NCBI GenBank assembly: GCA_031291415.1
Contig: JARLJB010000234.1
Span: forward strand, 1-61,454
Origin: Telmatospirillum sp.
GTDB taxonomy: Bacteria; Pseudomonadota; Alphaproteobacteria; Rhodospirillales; Magnetospirillaceae
Length of the DNA: 61,454 bases
Direction: 5' to 3'
Under the pieces are notes generated by a model that was not told the DNA's origin, did not search any database, and saw nothing but the letters and a program-made list of their open reading frames with translations. Within the stretch, counting starts at the first letter, position 1. Each line of letters starts with the position of its first letter. Made by a program: the position numbers and the translations under genes. Shown here piece by piece: positions 1 through 8,754 of this stretch.

Positions 1-141
1 AAGAACGTGTTCGTCTATCTCACCCTGGGCGAGGTGCTGAACTCGGGCAACTCCGATTTCGCGGTCAATATCGGATCGGCTCCGCCGAAGGCGGGCCATT
101 CGCAATTCGGCGGCTATAACGGTATCAGCGTCCAGTTCTGA
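1..141 (+). CDS. C-terminal end of an unknown protein (partial)
   Basis: An open frame runs from the first base to a TGA at 139-141, giving 46 residues that start KNVFVYLTLGEV and end in GISVQF. The gene begins outside the window, so its length and start are unknown. The piece is rich in Gly, Ser and Asn and ends in Phe, which would fit a secreted or outer-membrane beta protein, but no family is recognised. Confidence 0.5.
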   Translation, partial: KNVFVYLTLGEVLNSGNSDFAVNIGSAPPKAGHSQFGGYNGISVQF

Positions 142-273
142 TCACGGTTTCCATGCTAGGCTTCTTCCGGTCGTTCGTTTTCCTTGATAAAAGGAGCGAA
201 CGGCCGGGGAGTCCGGCTCCTTTCCAAACAGGGGCTGGGCCAATGGTACATGTGCCCATGCGGGAGGAAATTC

Positions 274-1233
274 GTGAACAGCTTGTTTGCTCATTTTACA
301 GGAAGGTGGAGGGGGGGCCGTCTTGGCGCGGCCTGCCTTGGTATTTTGGCGCTCGGGGCCTGCAACTCGACGCCGCCACCGGTGCACTATGATGCCGAAG
401 GCGTTCCAAATCGGTCGGTTCGACCAGGCTATGCAAACCTTGGACATGAGCCGGTCGACGGTCCTGGTGTCGCGGCGGTCATATGGGAGGACGGACGTCA
501 GTTCGTGCGCATCGACAGCCTGGACCCCCAAGCCGCCACCCATTCTTCGCCGACCTTCGTTCTATCGACCAACGAGGTCCGCCGGGCTTTAGAAGCGGTG
601 CTTCTGGTCAATAGCGGCGGCAATCCGACACCGGCGCTCGATGATCGTCAGGTCAATGCTCTGGCCGACCCGGTGACCAGGGCGCTGGCTGCGCTGAGAC
701 CTGGCCAGGATGTGTCCTTTTTAGTGCATTACTCTGCCGGTCTGGCTTCTCTGGGTCATAAATCCTTCACGGCCGGCCGCATTTTTCCGGATAACGGTTC
801 GCTCGATATTATTTTCGGCACGGTTCGCGCGCCGGAAGACCCGGAAACGATCGTTGGCGGCGAGTCGCCGACCCGTAAGACCGGTTCGCGCGGCGAACGA
901 ACGCAAACCGATTATACCGTGGTTGTCGAGGGGGCTGTTTCTTTGGCTGATCCGGCACGTCCCGACTGGGCGAAGGTGGCTCCCGCCGCATGGGGCAGAT
1001 CCGTCGCGTCGCCGGGCATTCAGCCGGCAACCAGCCAGCCGGCGATGGCTCCGGCCACAACGGGAACGGGGGCGGTCGTTGCTCCGGTGCCGGAAGCCGT
1101 GCCGTCGAGCAATCTGCACGATCCGGACGATATCGCCAAGCGCCTGGAGGTGCTGAATGGGATGCGGCAGAAGCACCTGATCACCGAAGAGGAATATGTC
1201 CGTTACAAAACCGATCTGCTGAAGCGGCTTTAG
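274..1233 (+). CDS. Lipoprotein with C-terminal SHOCT domain
   Basis: The start is taken as GTG at 274 because GGGAGG lies six bases upstream and a lipoprotein signal follows: a basic stretch, a hydrophobic core and the lipobox LGAC, with Cys about 30 residues in. The frame is open upstream to 184. The mature protein is predicted to be lipid-anchored. Its middle has no family I recognise, a Pro/Ala/Thr-rich linker follows, and the last 33 residues (from IAKRLEVLNGMRQ to YKTDLLKRL) look like a SHOCT domain, a short oligomerisation module. Role unknown. It is separated from the kinase downstream by about 100 bases. Confidence 0.75.
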   Translation: MNSLFAHFTGRWRGGRLGAACLGILALGACNSTPPPVHYDAEGVPNRSVRPGYANLGHEPVDGPGVAAVIWEDGRQFVRIDSLDPQAATHSSPTFVLSTNEVRRALEAVLLVNSGGNPTPALDDRQVNALADPVTRALAALRPGQDVSFLVHYSAGLASLGHKSFTAGRIFPDNGSLDIIFGTVRAPEDPETIVGGESPTRKTGSRGERTQTDYTVVVEGAVSLADPARPDWAKVAPAAWGRSVASPGIQPATSQPAMAPATTGTGAVVAPVPEAVPSSNLHDPDDIAKRLEVLNGMRQKHLITEEEYVRYKTDLLKRL

Positions 1234-1290
1234 TCACAATTTTTCTTATTTCGAATCAGGCAGCCGGTACCACCGACTTCGATGTCTTCG

Positions 1291-1319
1291 TTGCCTGCGG
1301 CCCAATGGGCCGCAGGCAA
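1291..1319. repeat. Perfect 14-bp inverted repeat before the PfkB gene
   Basis: TTGCCTGCGGCCCA at 1291-1304 is followed after one base by its exact reverse complement at 1306-1319. The hairpin ends about 16 bases before the PfkB ATG, just before its GGGAG ribosome binding site. There is no T-run on either side, so it is not a typical terminator; it could control translation or mRNA stability. Confidence 0.6.
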
Positions 1320-1335
1320 GGAAAGGGAGTTTTCT

Positions 1336-2448
1336 ATGAGGGTGCTTACCGTGGGTGGGGCGATGATCGATACCATCGCCATCATCGACAGCGACCGCAT
1401 TGAGCGGATGAAGATGTTCAATGCCGAGAGTTCTTTTCTTCTGCTTGAAGAGGGAGGGAAAACCGAGGCGAAAAATGTCTCCACGCATTGTGGTGGCGGT
1501 GCCGTCAACGCGGCGATTGCCATGTCTCGCCTGGGCTTGGATGTCGCCGCGCTGGTCAAGCTGGGACGGGATTCGCGCGCCGAGGTTTTGCTGGCCCGTC
1601 TGATGGAAGAGGGTGTGTCGAGTCGTTGGGCGTTACGTGACAATCGGGCGCCGACGGGATGTTCAGTCTTGATTTCATCGCATGATCGCAACGCTGCCAT
1701 CTTTACGTTCCGGGGCGCCAATACGCTTCTCGAACCTGTCGATTTGCAAGACGACGCTTTTGCCGTTGACGCGGTCTACGTGTCCAATCTGACCAATAAG
1801 TCCGGCGAATGTCTTCCTGAGATCGTGAAAAAGGCCAAGGATCACGACGCGATTGTCGCCGTCAATCCCGGCCTGCGTCAGTTGTCGGCTTATGGACCGG
1901 TGTTCCAGGAGTGTCTGGGCATGATCGACATCTTGTCGATCAACCGCATAGAAGCTGGCGCCCTGGTGCCGCACCTGGCGACCAAAGTGGGTGAAGGTGG
2001 GGTGGCGTTCCCGCTGGCTCCTGGGGAAGAACCCCCGTTTCTGGCGGCCAAAGGTCTGAGCGGTGGTGGCTTCGAAATGAGCCTGATGGGCTTTTGTCAG
2101 GCGCTGATCGCCCTGGGGCCGAAATATGTCGTTCTGACCGATGGCGGTCGCGGTGCTTTCGTCGCCACCAGGAAAGAGCTTTTCTATTGCCCAGCCGCGA
2201 AATGTACCGTTGTTGGTACGGCCGGAGCTGGTGATGCTTTTGCCTCGACTTTTACGGCCTTCATCGCGCTTGGTCGAACGGAGGCTGAGGCTCTGCGTGC
2301 CGCGACGCTTAACGCGGCGTCAGTCGTCGGGCATGTCGATACCCAAACGGGGTTGCTTCGGATGGATGCCATCGAGGCGGCGCTCGGCGACAAATCGTTG
2401 CTGCCGGCGGTCCGCCGCTGGCCGTGTCCGTCACCGACGGGGCTGTGA
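1336..2448 (+). CDS. PfkB-family carbohydrate kinase
   Basis: 370 residues. The start ATG at 1336 has GGGAG seven bases upstream. It belongs to the ribokinase/PfkB family, which phosphorylates sugars or nucleosides with ATP. An N-terminal GGGAVNAAIAMSRLG motif (PfkB signature 1) lies near residue 53, and the catalytic anion-hole motif GTAGAGDAF with its Asp base lies near residue 295. An insertion of about 30 residues containing PLAPGEEPPF lies between them, longer than in plain ribokinases. It is upstream of the AraD-type gene on the same strand, suggesting a shared sugar pathway whose substrate cannot be named from sequence. Confidence 0.85.
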   Translation: MRVLTVGGAMIDTIAIIDSDRIERMKMFNAESSFLLLEEGGKTEAKNVSTHCGGGAVNAAIAMSRLGLDVAALVKLGRDSRAEVLLARLMEEGVSSRWALRDNRAPTGCSVLISSHDRNAAIFTFRGANTLLEPVDLQDDAFAVDAVYVSNLTNKSGECLPEIVKKAKDHDAIVAVNPGLRQLSAYGPVFQECLGMIDILSINRIEAGALVPHLATKVGEGGVAFPLAPGEEPPFLAAKGLSGGGFEMSLMGFCQALIALGPKYVVLTDGGRGAFVATRKELFYCPAAKCTVVGTAGAGDAFASTFTAFIALGRTEAEALRAATLNAASVVGHVDTQTGLLRMDAIEAALGDKSLLPAVRRWPCPSPTGL

Positions 2449-2610
2449 GCCATAATCGACGGCGTTGCCATATTCATGGTTTCGGCTCGTATCAGTCGGA
2501 CGGAGTCCTTAATTTTTCGCGTACCAAGTAAACGTTTTCCATATTCAAATGCCCCCTTTGCGCATCCGGCTACGCAGGCTTCGGCACTAGGCGGGGGAAG
2601 GACACAGAAA

Positions 2611-3306
2611 ATGCTTGAGCAATTGAAGCAAGAGGTCTTGGCGGCGAATCTCGCCTTGCCCAGTCATGGTCTGGTGACATTTACCTGGGGCAATGTCTCG
2701 GGCATCGATCGGCAACGGTCCTTGGTGGTGATCAAGCCGTCCGGCGTCGAGTATGCGGCGATGACTGCCGCCGATATGGTCGTGGTCGACCTCGAAAACG
2801 GCAAGGTGATCGAGGGTTCGTTGAAGCCGTCATCGGACACCCAGACACATTTGGTGCTGTATCGCGCTTTTGCGTCGCTTGGCGGTATCGTTCATACCCA
2901 TTCTCGTCATGCCACTGTCTGGGCTCAGTCGGGAAAAGACATCCCCGCGACCGGAACGACTCAGGCCGATTATTTCTATGGCGCGATTCCCTGTACCAGG
3001 CCGTTGACGGACGACGAAATCGCCGGTGACTATGAGGCGGAAACAGGACAGGTCATCGTCGAGACCTTCGAGACGCGTGGCTTGCTTCCCGAGCGCATTC
3101 CGGCGGCGCTCGTTCATTCGCATGGCCCGTTTGCTTTCGGCAAGGATCCCCACGAGGCTGTACACAATGCTGTGGTTCTGGAGGAAGTGGCCTACATGGG
3201 CATTTTCACGGAACTTCTGGCTCCCCGCACGCCTCCCATGCAGCAGGCGCTGCTCGACCGTCACTATCTGCGCAAGCATGGCAAGGGTGCTTACTATGGG
3301 CAGTAG
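2611..3306 (+). CDS. araD: Class II aldolase/epimerase, AraD-like (L-ribulose-5-phosphate 4-epimerase)
   Basis: 231 residues, the same length as E. coli AraD. The start ATG at 2611 has AAGGA upstream. The family uses a Zn2+ held by three His to interconvert L-ribulose-5-phosphate and D-xylulose-5-phosphate, or in relatives to cleave fuculose/rhamnulose phosphates. The Zn-binding motif VHTHSRHAT and the later [10 protein letters not shown] motif are present, followed by the NAVVLEEVA helix typical of AraD. The whole-length match makes AraD the best name, but neighbouring substrates are unknown and a related epimerase such as SgbE/UlaF type is possible. It follows the PfkB kinase by 160 bases. 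Confidence 0.8.
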   Translation: MLEQLKQEVLAANLALPSHGLVTFTWGNVSGIDRQRSLVVIKPSGVEYAAMTAADMVVVDLENGKVIEGSLKPSSDTQTHLVLYRAFASLGGIVHTHSRHATVWAQSGKDIPATGTTQADYFYGAIPCTRPLTDDEIAGDYEAETGQVIVETFETRGLLPERIPAALVHSHGPFAFGKDPHEAVHNAVVLEEVAYMGIFTELLAPRTPPMQQALLDRHYLRKHGKGAYYGQ

Positions 3307-3392
3307 CATTACCGGCAAGATCGCGCACGGCACCCACCGATCGGCCGGACGAACAGAGCGTCCGTCAATTATTTCAAGGTGGTGGCGTTTAG

Positions 3393-3446
3393 TATGATGA
3401 ATGAACGCATCTGGACGGATGTAATGATAAATGTTATATGATGAAT
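3393..3446. promoter_or_regulatory. Direct repeat in the promoter region of the GntR-GalK gene
   Basis: TATGATGAAT occurs exactly twice, at 3393-3402 and 3437-3446, 44 bases apart (about four helical turns), in an AT-rich stretch upstream of the GntR-galactokinase start. An ATAA-ATG-TTAT dyad lies between (3427-3437). This is a candidate operator for the downstream GntR-type protein. Confidence 0.35.
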
Positions 3447-3499
3447 AAAGGGATGCTGGTGGTCTGACCAGACTTTGTCCGTTTGGGGGCGTCAGGGCG

Positions 3500-5455
3500 G
3501 TGGAAAAAAAGCAGGGCAAGCCTCGGGTTCATGACGACATCGTGGAGCGCTTGGCGGAAAGCATTTTCAGCGGCGCGGTCAAGCCTGGCCAGACATTGCC
3601 AAGTGAGATGACACTGTGCCAGCAGTTTGGCGTCAGCCGAACCGCCATCCGCGAGGCCATAAGGGTGCTTTCGGCGAAGGGACTGGTGCAGGCCCGATCG
3701 CGAAGCGGAACGACCGTATTGGCGCCCAGCAACTGGAACTTCATGGATGCCGGTGTCATCGATTGGATGCAAAAATCATACAAAGGTGCCGATTTTTTCC
3801 GATCTTTGATTGAGGTTCGACTTTTGATCGAGCCATCGGTTGCCGTATTGGCGGCCGAACGGGCGACGGCGCAGGAAGTGGCCAATCTCGAGCAAGCCTA
3901 CAATACCATGGTGTCCGCCGAACCAGGCGATTTCGAAGCTTGCAGCCAAGCCAGTCTGGATTTTCACATTGGCGTGATCACCGCCAGCCACAATCTGGTT
4001 CTGCGCCATTTTGTCTCGGCCATCCGCGTGGCGCTGCTTGCCAGCTTTCGTATGACATTTCGCGCCAATTTGTCGTGGAATCGCACGATTGAACATCACC
4101 GTCAGGTCGTCGAGGCCATTCGGTTGCGCCAAGCCGAAGGGGCGAGGAAAGCCATGCTGGCGTTGCTTAACACCAGCCGCGACGAACTGCTGGCCGATCC
4201 GGAACCGCGGCGCTGGCCGACCCGCTCCTCCAATACGCCCTGTTTTCCCGCCGGGTTGGCTGGCGAGCATAGGCCGCCGGTCAGTCTTGACGGGCTGGTC
4301 GCGCAGTTTCGCAATCTCTTTGGCGAAGTGCCGCAAATCTACCGCGCACCGGGTCGGCTGAATTTGATCGGGGAGCACACCGATTACAACGACGGCTTCG
4401 TCCTGCCTGTGGCCTTGGACCTGTCGACCTGGGTGGCCATTTCACCGAGAACGGATCGTCGCGTCTGTATCCATACCGACGTGCTGTCGGAAGCGATTGA
4501 ATTTGATTTGGACGAGCCAGATCCAGAACGAAGGCAGGATTGGAGCGACTATGTCCGCGGCGTCGCGCTGATGCTTGAGCGAACCGGTCATTGGCTGAAG
4601 GGCGCCAATCTGCTTCTCAAAAGCGATGTATCGGTTGGCGCCGGCTTGGGATCGTCGGCGGCATTGGAGGCCTCGGTCGGCTATGCTCTCGTCCGCAATT
4701 CCGGGCGGACGATCGACCCGATCGAATTGGCCCGCTGCTGCCAACGGGCCGAAAACGAGTTCGTCGGCATGCGTTGCGGCATCATGGACCAGTTCATTTC
4801 GTGTCACGGCGCGGTCGACCATGCGGTGCTGCTTGACTGCCGCAGTCTGGAATCACGACTTGTGCCGATCGATCCGCGAGCTCGCTTGGTGATTTGCAAT
4901 ACCATGGTCCGTCACGAATTGGCTGGCAGCGAGTACAACCTGCGCCGGCAGGATTGCGAGCGCGGCGTGGCATTGTTGTCGCAAGCCTTGGGGCAGATCA
5001 CGGCGCTGCGCGATGTCACCGCTCCTCAATTGGATCGCTATGCCGGTCTGTTGCCTGAGGTCACTTACCGCCGCTGCCGACACGTCGTCAGTGAAAACGA
5101 TCGGGTGTTGCGGGCCGCCGCCGCCTTGGAAAACGGTGAACTGCATCTGTTCGGAAAGCTGTTGGGCGAATCGCACCGCAGCCTGCGTAACGACTTCCAA
5201 GTGAGCTGCCTGGAACTCGATCTAATGGTCGAGCTGGCTCTGTCTGTGGACGGCGTCTACGGCTCGCGTATGACTGGTGGCGGCTTTGGCGGTTGCACCA
5301 TCAACCTGGTCGAGGTTGGAGCCGTCGAACGATTTAGCGAAACGGTCTCGAAGGCCTATCAGGAAGCGACGGGACTGACACCCTCCATTTTTTCGTGTTT
5401 GCCCGGCGCGGCTGTCGGGGCGGAGACTCTTCTCAAGACTGCTGCCGTCCGGTGA
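3500..5455 (+). CDS. GntR/FCD transcription regulator fused to galactokinase
   Basis: One uninterrupted 651-codon frame begins at GTG 3500 with a G-rich Shine-Dalgarno region. Residues 1-75 are a GntR winged helix (LPSEMTLCQQFGVSRTAIRE). Residues about 95-240 are an FCD effector domain with Asp/His metal-ligand positions (LDFHIGVITASHN, TIEHHRQVV). A short Pro/Arg linker follows. Residues about 262-651 are a complete galactokinase: signature GRLNLIGEHTDYNDG, ATP motif VGAGLGSSAALE, catalytic Asp in GIMDQFISCHG, and MTGGGFGGC. Galactokinase makes galactose-1-phosphate from galactose and ATP. The kinase half is roughly 70% identical to the next gene. All kinase motifs look intact, so it may be bifunctional. 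In-frame internal starts at the junction lack a good ribosome site. Confidence 0.88.
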   Translation: MEKKQGKPRVHDDIVERLAESIFSGAVKPGQTLPSEMTLCQQFGVSRTAIREAIRVLSAKGLVQARSRSGTTVLAPSNWNFMDAGVIDWMQKSYKGADFFRSLIEVRLLIEPSVAVLAAERATAQEVANLEQAYNTMVSAEPGDFEACSQASLDFHIGVITASHNLVLRHFVSAIRVALLASFRMTFRANLSWNRTIEHHRQVVEAIRLRQAEGARKAMLALLNTSRDELLADPEPRRWPTRSSNTPCFPAGLAGEHRPPVSLDGLVAQFRNLFGEVPQIYRAPGRLNLIGEHTDYNDGFVLPVALDLSTWVAISPRTDRRVCIHTDVLSEAIEFDLDEPDPERRQDWSDYVRGVALMLERTGHWLKGANLLLKSDVSVGAGLGSSAALEASVGYALVRNSGRTIDPIELARCCQRAENEFVGMRCGIMDQFISCHGAVDHAVLLDCRSLESRLVPIDPRARLVICNTMVRHELAGSEYNLRRQDCERGVALLSQALGQITALRDVTAPQLDRYAGLLPEVTYRRCRHVVSENDRVLRAAAALENGELHLFGKLLGESHRSLRNDFQVSCLELDLMVELALSVDGVYGSRMTGGGFGGCTINLVEVGAVERFSETVSKAYQEATGLTPSIFSCLPGAAVGAETLLKTAAVR

Positions 5456-5504
5456 GCCGGGATAGGCGCTTAACTGTTCACTTCCTATCGACGGGGATGA
5501 TGTG

Positions 5505-6680
5505 ATGACCAACGCGAAGTCTCTCTCCGACGAATTCCGACGTGCCTGGGGTGCAACGCCTCGGCTTTATCGCGCGCCGGGACGTGTCAACCTGATGGGC
5601 GAGCACACCGATTACAACGAGGGATTCGTCTTGCCGGCGGCTCTCGAATTCTCGACGATGGCGGCCATTCTGCCCCGTCGGGATCGGCGCCTAAGGGTCC
5701 ATTCTCTGGCACAGTCCGAGTCTCTGGCGCAGTCCGAGACCGCTGAGTTCGATTTGGACGAGCCTGATCCTTCGCCTCGTCACGACTGGACCGACTATGT
5801 GTTCGGCGTCGCCATCATGCTCGAACGCGCCGGCTACCGCCTGTGCGGAGCCGATCTGATGCTGCAAAGCACGGTGCCGCGTGGCGCCGGGATGAGTTCT
5901 TCGGCGGCACTCGAAGTCTCGGTGGGCTTTGCCCTGCTTACGGAATCCGGGCTGACGGTCGATCTGATCGACTTGGCGCGTTGCTGCCAAAGGGCCGAGA
6001 ACGAGTTCGTCGGCATGCGTTGCGGCATCATGGATCAGTTCATCGCCTGCCATGGCGTGGCCGGCCATGCGCTGTTGCTCGATTGTCGAAGCTTGGAATT
6101 CCGGCTGGTGCCGGTCGATCCGCGGGCTTGCCTGGTGATCTGCAACACCATGGTCCGACACGAGTTGGCCAGCAGCGAATACAACCTGCGCCGCCAGGAC
6201 TGCGAGCGCGGTGTCGCGCTGCTGTCACAGGCCCTGGGGCCGATCAAGGCGTTGCGAGATGTCACGGTGGCAGAACTGGAGCAACACGCTGCTCTGTTGC
6301 CGGAGGTCACCTACCGCCGTTGTCGCCATATCGTCAACGACAACATCCGTGCCGTCCAAGCGGCCGAGGCCTTGGAAAAAGGTGATCTACATCGCTTCGG
6401 TGCACTGATGGCGGAGTCGCACATAAGCACGCGTGACGACTACGAGATCAGCTGTCGCGAACTCGATCTGATGGTCGAATTGGCGTTGCCGATCGAGGGC
6501 GTGTACGGATCGCGCATGACGGGCGGCGGATTTGGCGGCTGTACCGTCAGTCTGGTCGAGGCTGGAGCCGTCGAGCATTTCACCGAAACCATAGCCAAAG
6601 CTTATCGGGAGGCGACCGGGATCGTCCCGGAAATTTTCACATGTTCTCCCGGTCCGCACGTCGGACCCGTGGTTCTGTAG
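5505..6680 (+). CDS. galK: Galactokinase
   Basis: 391 residues of the GHMP kinase family, cytoplasmic, first step of the Leloir pathway. The ATG at 5505 has GGGGA seven bases upstream (a GTG at 5502 is also in frame). It carries GRVNLMGEHTDYNEG, the ATP motif PRGAGMSSSAALE, the catalytic Asp in GIMDQFIACHG and the C-terminal MTGGGFGGC. It starts 50 bases after the fused copy and is very similar to it, so the pair is a tandem duplication. Near residue 70 an 18-base tandem duplication (about 5703-5738) repeats LAQSES, extending a surface loop relative to the fused copy. Confidence 0.93.
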   Translation: MTNAKSLSDEFRRAWGATPRLYRAPGRVNLMGEHTDYNEGFVLPAALEFSTMAAILPRRDRRLRVHSLAQSESLAQSETAEFDLDEPDPSPRHDWTDYVFGVAIMLERAGYRLCGADLMLQSTVPRGAGMSSSAALEVSVGFALLTESGLTVDLIDLARCCQRAENEFVGMRCGIMDQFIACHGVAGHALLLDCRSLEFRLVPVDPRACLVICNTMVRHELASSEYNLRRQDCERGVALLSQALGPIKALRDVTVAELEQHAALLPEVTYRRCRHIVNDNIRAVQAAEALEKGDLHRFGALMAESHISTRDDYEISCRELDLMVELALPIEGVYGSRMTGGGFGGCTVSLVEAGAVEHFTETIAKAYREATGIVPEIFTCSPGPHVGPVVL

Positions 6681-6694
6681 CGGAGGAGAGGGCG

Positions 6695-7684
6695 ATGAAC
6701 GTTCTGGTGGTTGGTGGCGCCGGTTACATTGGAAGCGCGACTATCGTCCAGCTTCTGAAGGCCGGGCATAAGGTCGTCGCTTTCGATAATCTGAGCCATG
6801 GACACCCCGAGGCGATACCTGCGGGAGTTCCCTTGGTGGTCGGCGATATTGGTGATGCCGACGCCCTGGATGGCCTGTTCAAACGCTATCCGATCGATGT
6901 CGTCATGCATTTCGCCGCATTGATCGAGGCCGGCGAATCGATGAAGGCGCCGGAACAGTTCTTCCGAAACAATACGGCCAGTACGTTGACTTTGTTGGAA
7001 GCCATGCTGCGCCACAACGTGAAACGGCTGGTGTTTTCCTCGACCGCTGCATTGTTTGGCAATCCAGATCGTGTGCCGGTCGCCGAGGATGCTCCCTTAC
7101 AACCGACCAATGCCTATGGCGAATCGAAATTGCTGGTGGAGCGCATGCTCGACTGGCTGAATCGTATCCATGGCCTGCGGTTTGTCTGTTTGCGCTATTT
7201 CAATGCGGCCGGTGCCATCAGCCCAGATCGGGGAGAAGATCACCAGCCGGAATCCCATTTGGTGCCGCTGATTCTGAAGGTTGCCTTGGGGCAGCGGGAC
7301 TCGATTTCGGTATTCGGCACCGATTATCCGACGCCCGACGGAACCTGTGTACGTGATTACATTCACGTCGCCGATTTGGCGCAAGCGCATCTGTTGGCGC
7401 TGGATGCTTTGTCCGAGCACGACAGACTGCACTTCAATCTGGGCAACGGTGCCGGTTTCAGCGTCCGCGAGGTGGTCGAGGCGGCACGCAAGGTGACAGG
7501 CCATCCGATTCCTTGCATCGAGGGGCCGAGACGACCCGGTGACCCGGCCATTCTGGTCGCCGCATCGCAAAAGATCCGCAACGAGTTGGGGTGGCAGCCC
7601 CGATATACGTCGCTGGAAGAGATTATCCGAAGTGCGTGGGAATGGCACCGTGGTCACCCCAACGGTTATGCGAGTGCGAAATGA
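6695..7684 (+). CDS. galE: UDP-glucose 4-epimerase
   Basis: 329 residues. The start ATG at 6695 follows a strong GGAGGAGAGG site, 15 bases after galK. It is an extended short-chain dehydrogenase: the Rossmann motif GGAGYIGS at the N-terminus binds [11 protein letters not shown] supplies the catalytic Ser/Thr region and YGESK the Tyr-Lys pair. It interconverts UDP-galactose and UDP-glucose. Its stop overlaps the galT start (ATGA), so translational coupling is likely. The position in the galK-galE-galT order supports the GalE call over other sugar-nucleotide epimerases. Confidence 0.94.
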   Translation: MNVLVVGGAGYIGSATIVQLLKAGHKVVAFDNLSHGHPEAIPAGVPLVVGDIGDADALDGLFKRYPIDVVMHFAALIEAGESMKAPEQFFRNNTASTLTLLEAMLRHNVKRLVFSSTAALFGNPDRVPVAEDAPLQPTNAYGESKLLVERMLDWLNRIHGLRFVCLRYFNAAGAISPDRGEDHQPESHLVPLILKVALGQRDSISVFGTDYPTPDGTCVRDYIHVADLAQAHLLALDALSEHDRLHFNLGNGAGFSVREVVEAARKVTGHPIPCIEGPRRPGDPAILVAASQKIRNELGWQPRYTSLEEIIRSAWEWHRGHPNGYASAK

Positions 7685-8736
7685 TGAATGGTCTGCAGCA
7701 GTCGTCCCACCGCCGCTACAACCCACTGATCCGCGAATGGATCCTGGTGTCCCCCCATCGGACACAGCGTCCCTGGCAGGGGCAAACCGAGAAACAAGAC
7801 ACGCCGACGGCGCGGACCTTCGATCCCGACTGCTATCTTTGTCCCGGTAACCGACGGGCCAATGGCGATCACAACCCGGCCTACGGGAGCACCTTTGTCT
7901 TCGATAACGACTTTGCGGCGCTCCGGCCCGATGCTCCTGTCGACGAATTTGACGAGGGCGGGTTGTTGCGAGCCAGCGGCGAACCCGGTCTATGCCGCGT
8001 GATTTGTGTCTCGCCACGGCATGACCTGACGATATCGCGGATGTCCGTTCCCGAAATTCGCCAGGTGGTCGATGTCTGGGGGCAGCAATATCGTGATTTG
8101 GGGAGCCTCGATTTCATCAATTCCGTGCAGATTTTTGAAAATCGCGGCGCCATGATGGGAGCGAGCAACCCGCATCCACACTGCCAGGTGTGGGCCAGTC
8201 ACAGCATTCCTAATGAAACCGCCAAGGAAGGGGCCGCTCAGGCGGACTATTGCCACGATCATCACTCGTGCCTGTTATGCGATTATTTGGCACTGGAGGA
8301 AAAATCCGGCGAGCGGATCATCTATCGCAATGATCATTTCGCGGTGCTGGTGCCGTTCTGGGCGATTTGGCCGTTTGAAACCATGGTTTTGCCACGTCGT
8401 CACATGGGGGCTCTGGATGAACTGACCTCCGACGAGGCGACGGCTTTGGCTGACGCGATAAGCCATCTGACCATTGCCTATGACAATCTTTTTGAAACGT
8501 CGCTTCCGTATTCGATGGGATTCCACCAAAAGCCCACCGATGGGCAAGACCATCCCGAATGGCATTTCCATGCCCATTACTATCCGCCGCTGTTGCGGTC
8601 GGCGACCATCCGGAAATTCATGGTGGGGTTCGAGATGTTGGGGTCGCCGCAACGGGACATCACCCCGGAAAGCGCCGCCCAACGGCTGCGCGATATGCCG
8701 GCGATCCACTATCTGGATGCCCCCGGCGGCCGTTGA
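7681..8736 (+). CDS. galT: Galactose-1-phosphate uridylyltransferase
   Basis: 351 residues. It starts at ATG 7681, overlapping the galE stop by four bases. It transfers UMP between UDP-glucose and galactose-1-phosphate via a uridylyl-His intermediate. The active-site motif NPHPHCQVW is present, as is the N-terminal Zn pair CYLC and the C-terminal [11 protein letters not shown] His cluster. It is the last gene of the plus-strand galactose operon and converges on nagA, 18 bases away, with no clear terminator between. Confidence 0.95.
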   Translation: MMNGLQQSSHRRYNPLIREWILVSPHRTQRPWQGQTEKQDTPTARTFDPDCYLCPGNRRANGDHNPAYGSTFVFDNDFAALRPDAPVDEFDEGGLLRASGEPGLCRVICVSPRHDLTISRMSVPEIRQVVDVWGQQYRDLGSLDFINSVQIFENRGAMMGASNPHPHCQVWASHSIPNETAKEGAAQADYCHDHHSCLLCDYLALEEKSGERIIYRNDHFAVLVPFWAIWPFETMVLPRRHMGALDELTSDEATALADAISHLTIAYDNLFETSLPYSMGFHQKPTDGQDHPEWHFHAHYYPPLLRSATIRKFMVGFEMLGSPQRDITPESAAQRLRDMPAIHYLDAPGGR

Positions 8737-8754
8737 TCGGCCCCGGTGGCGGCA

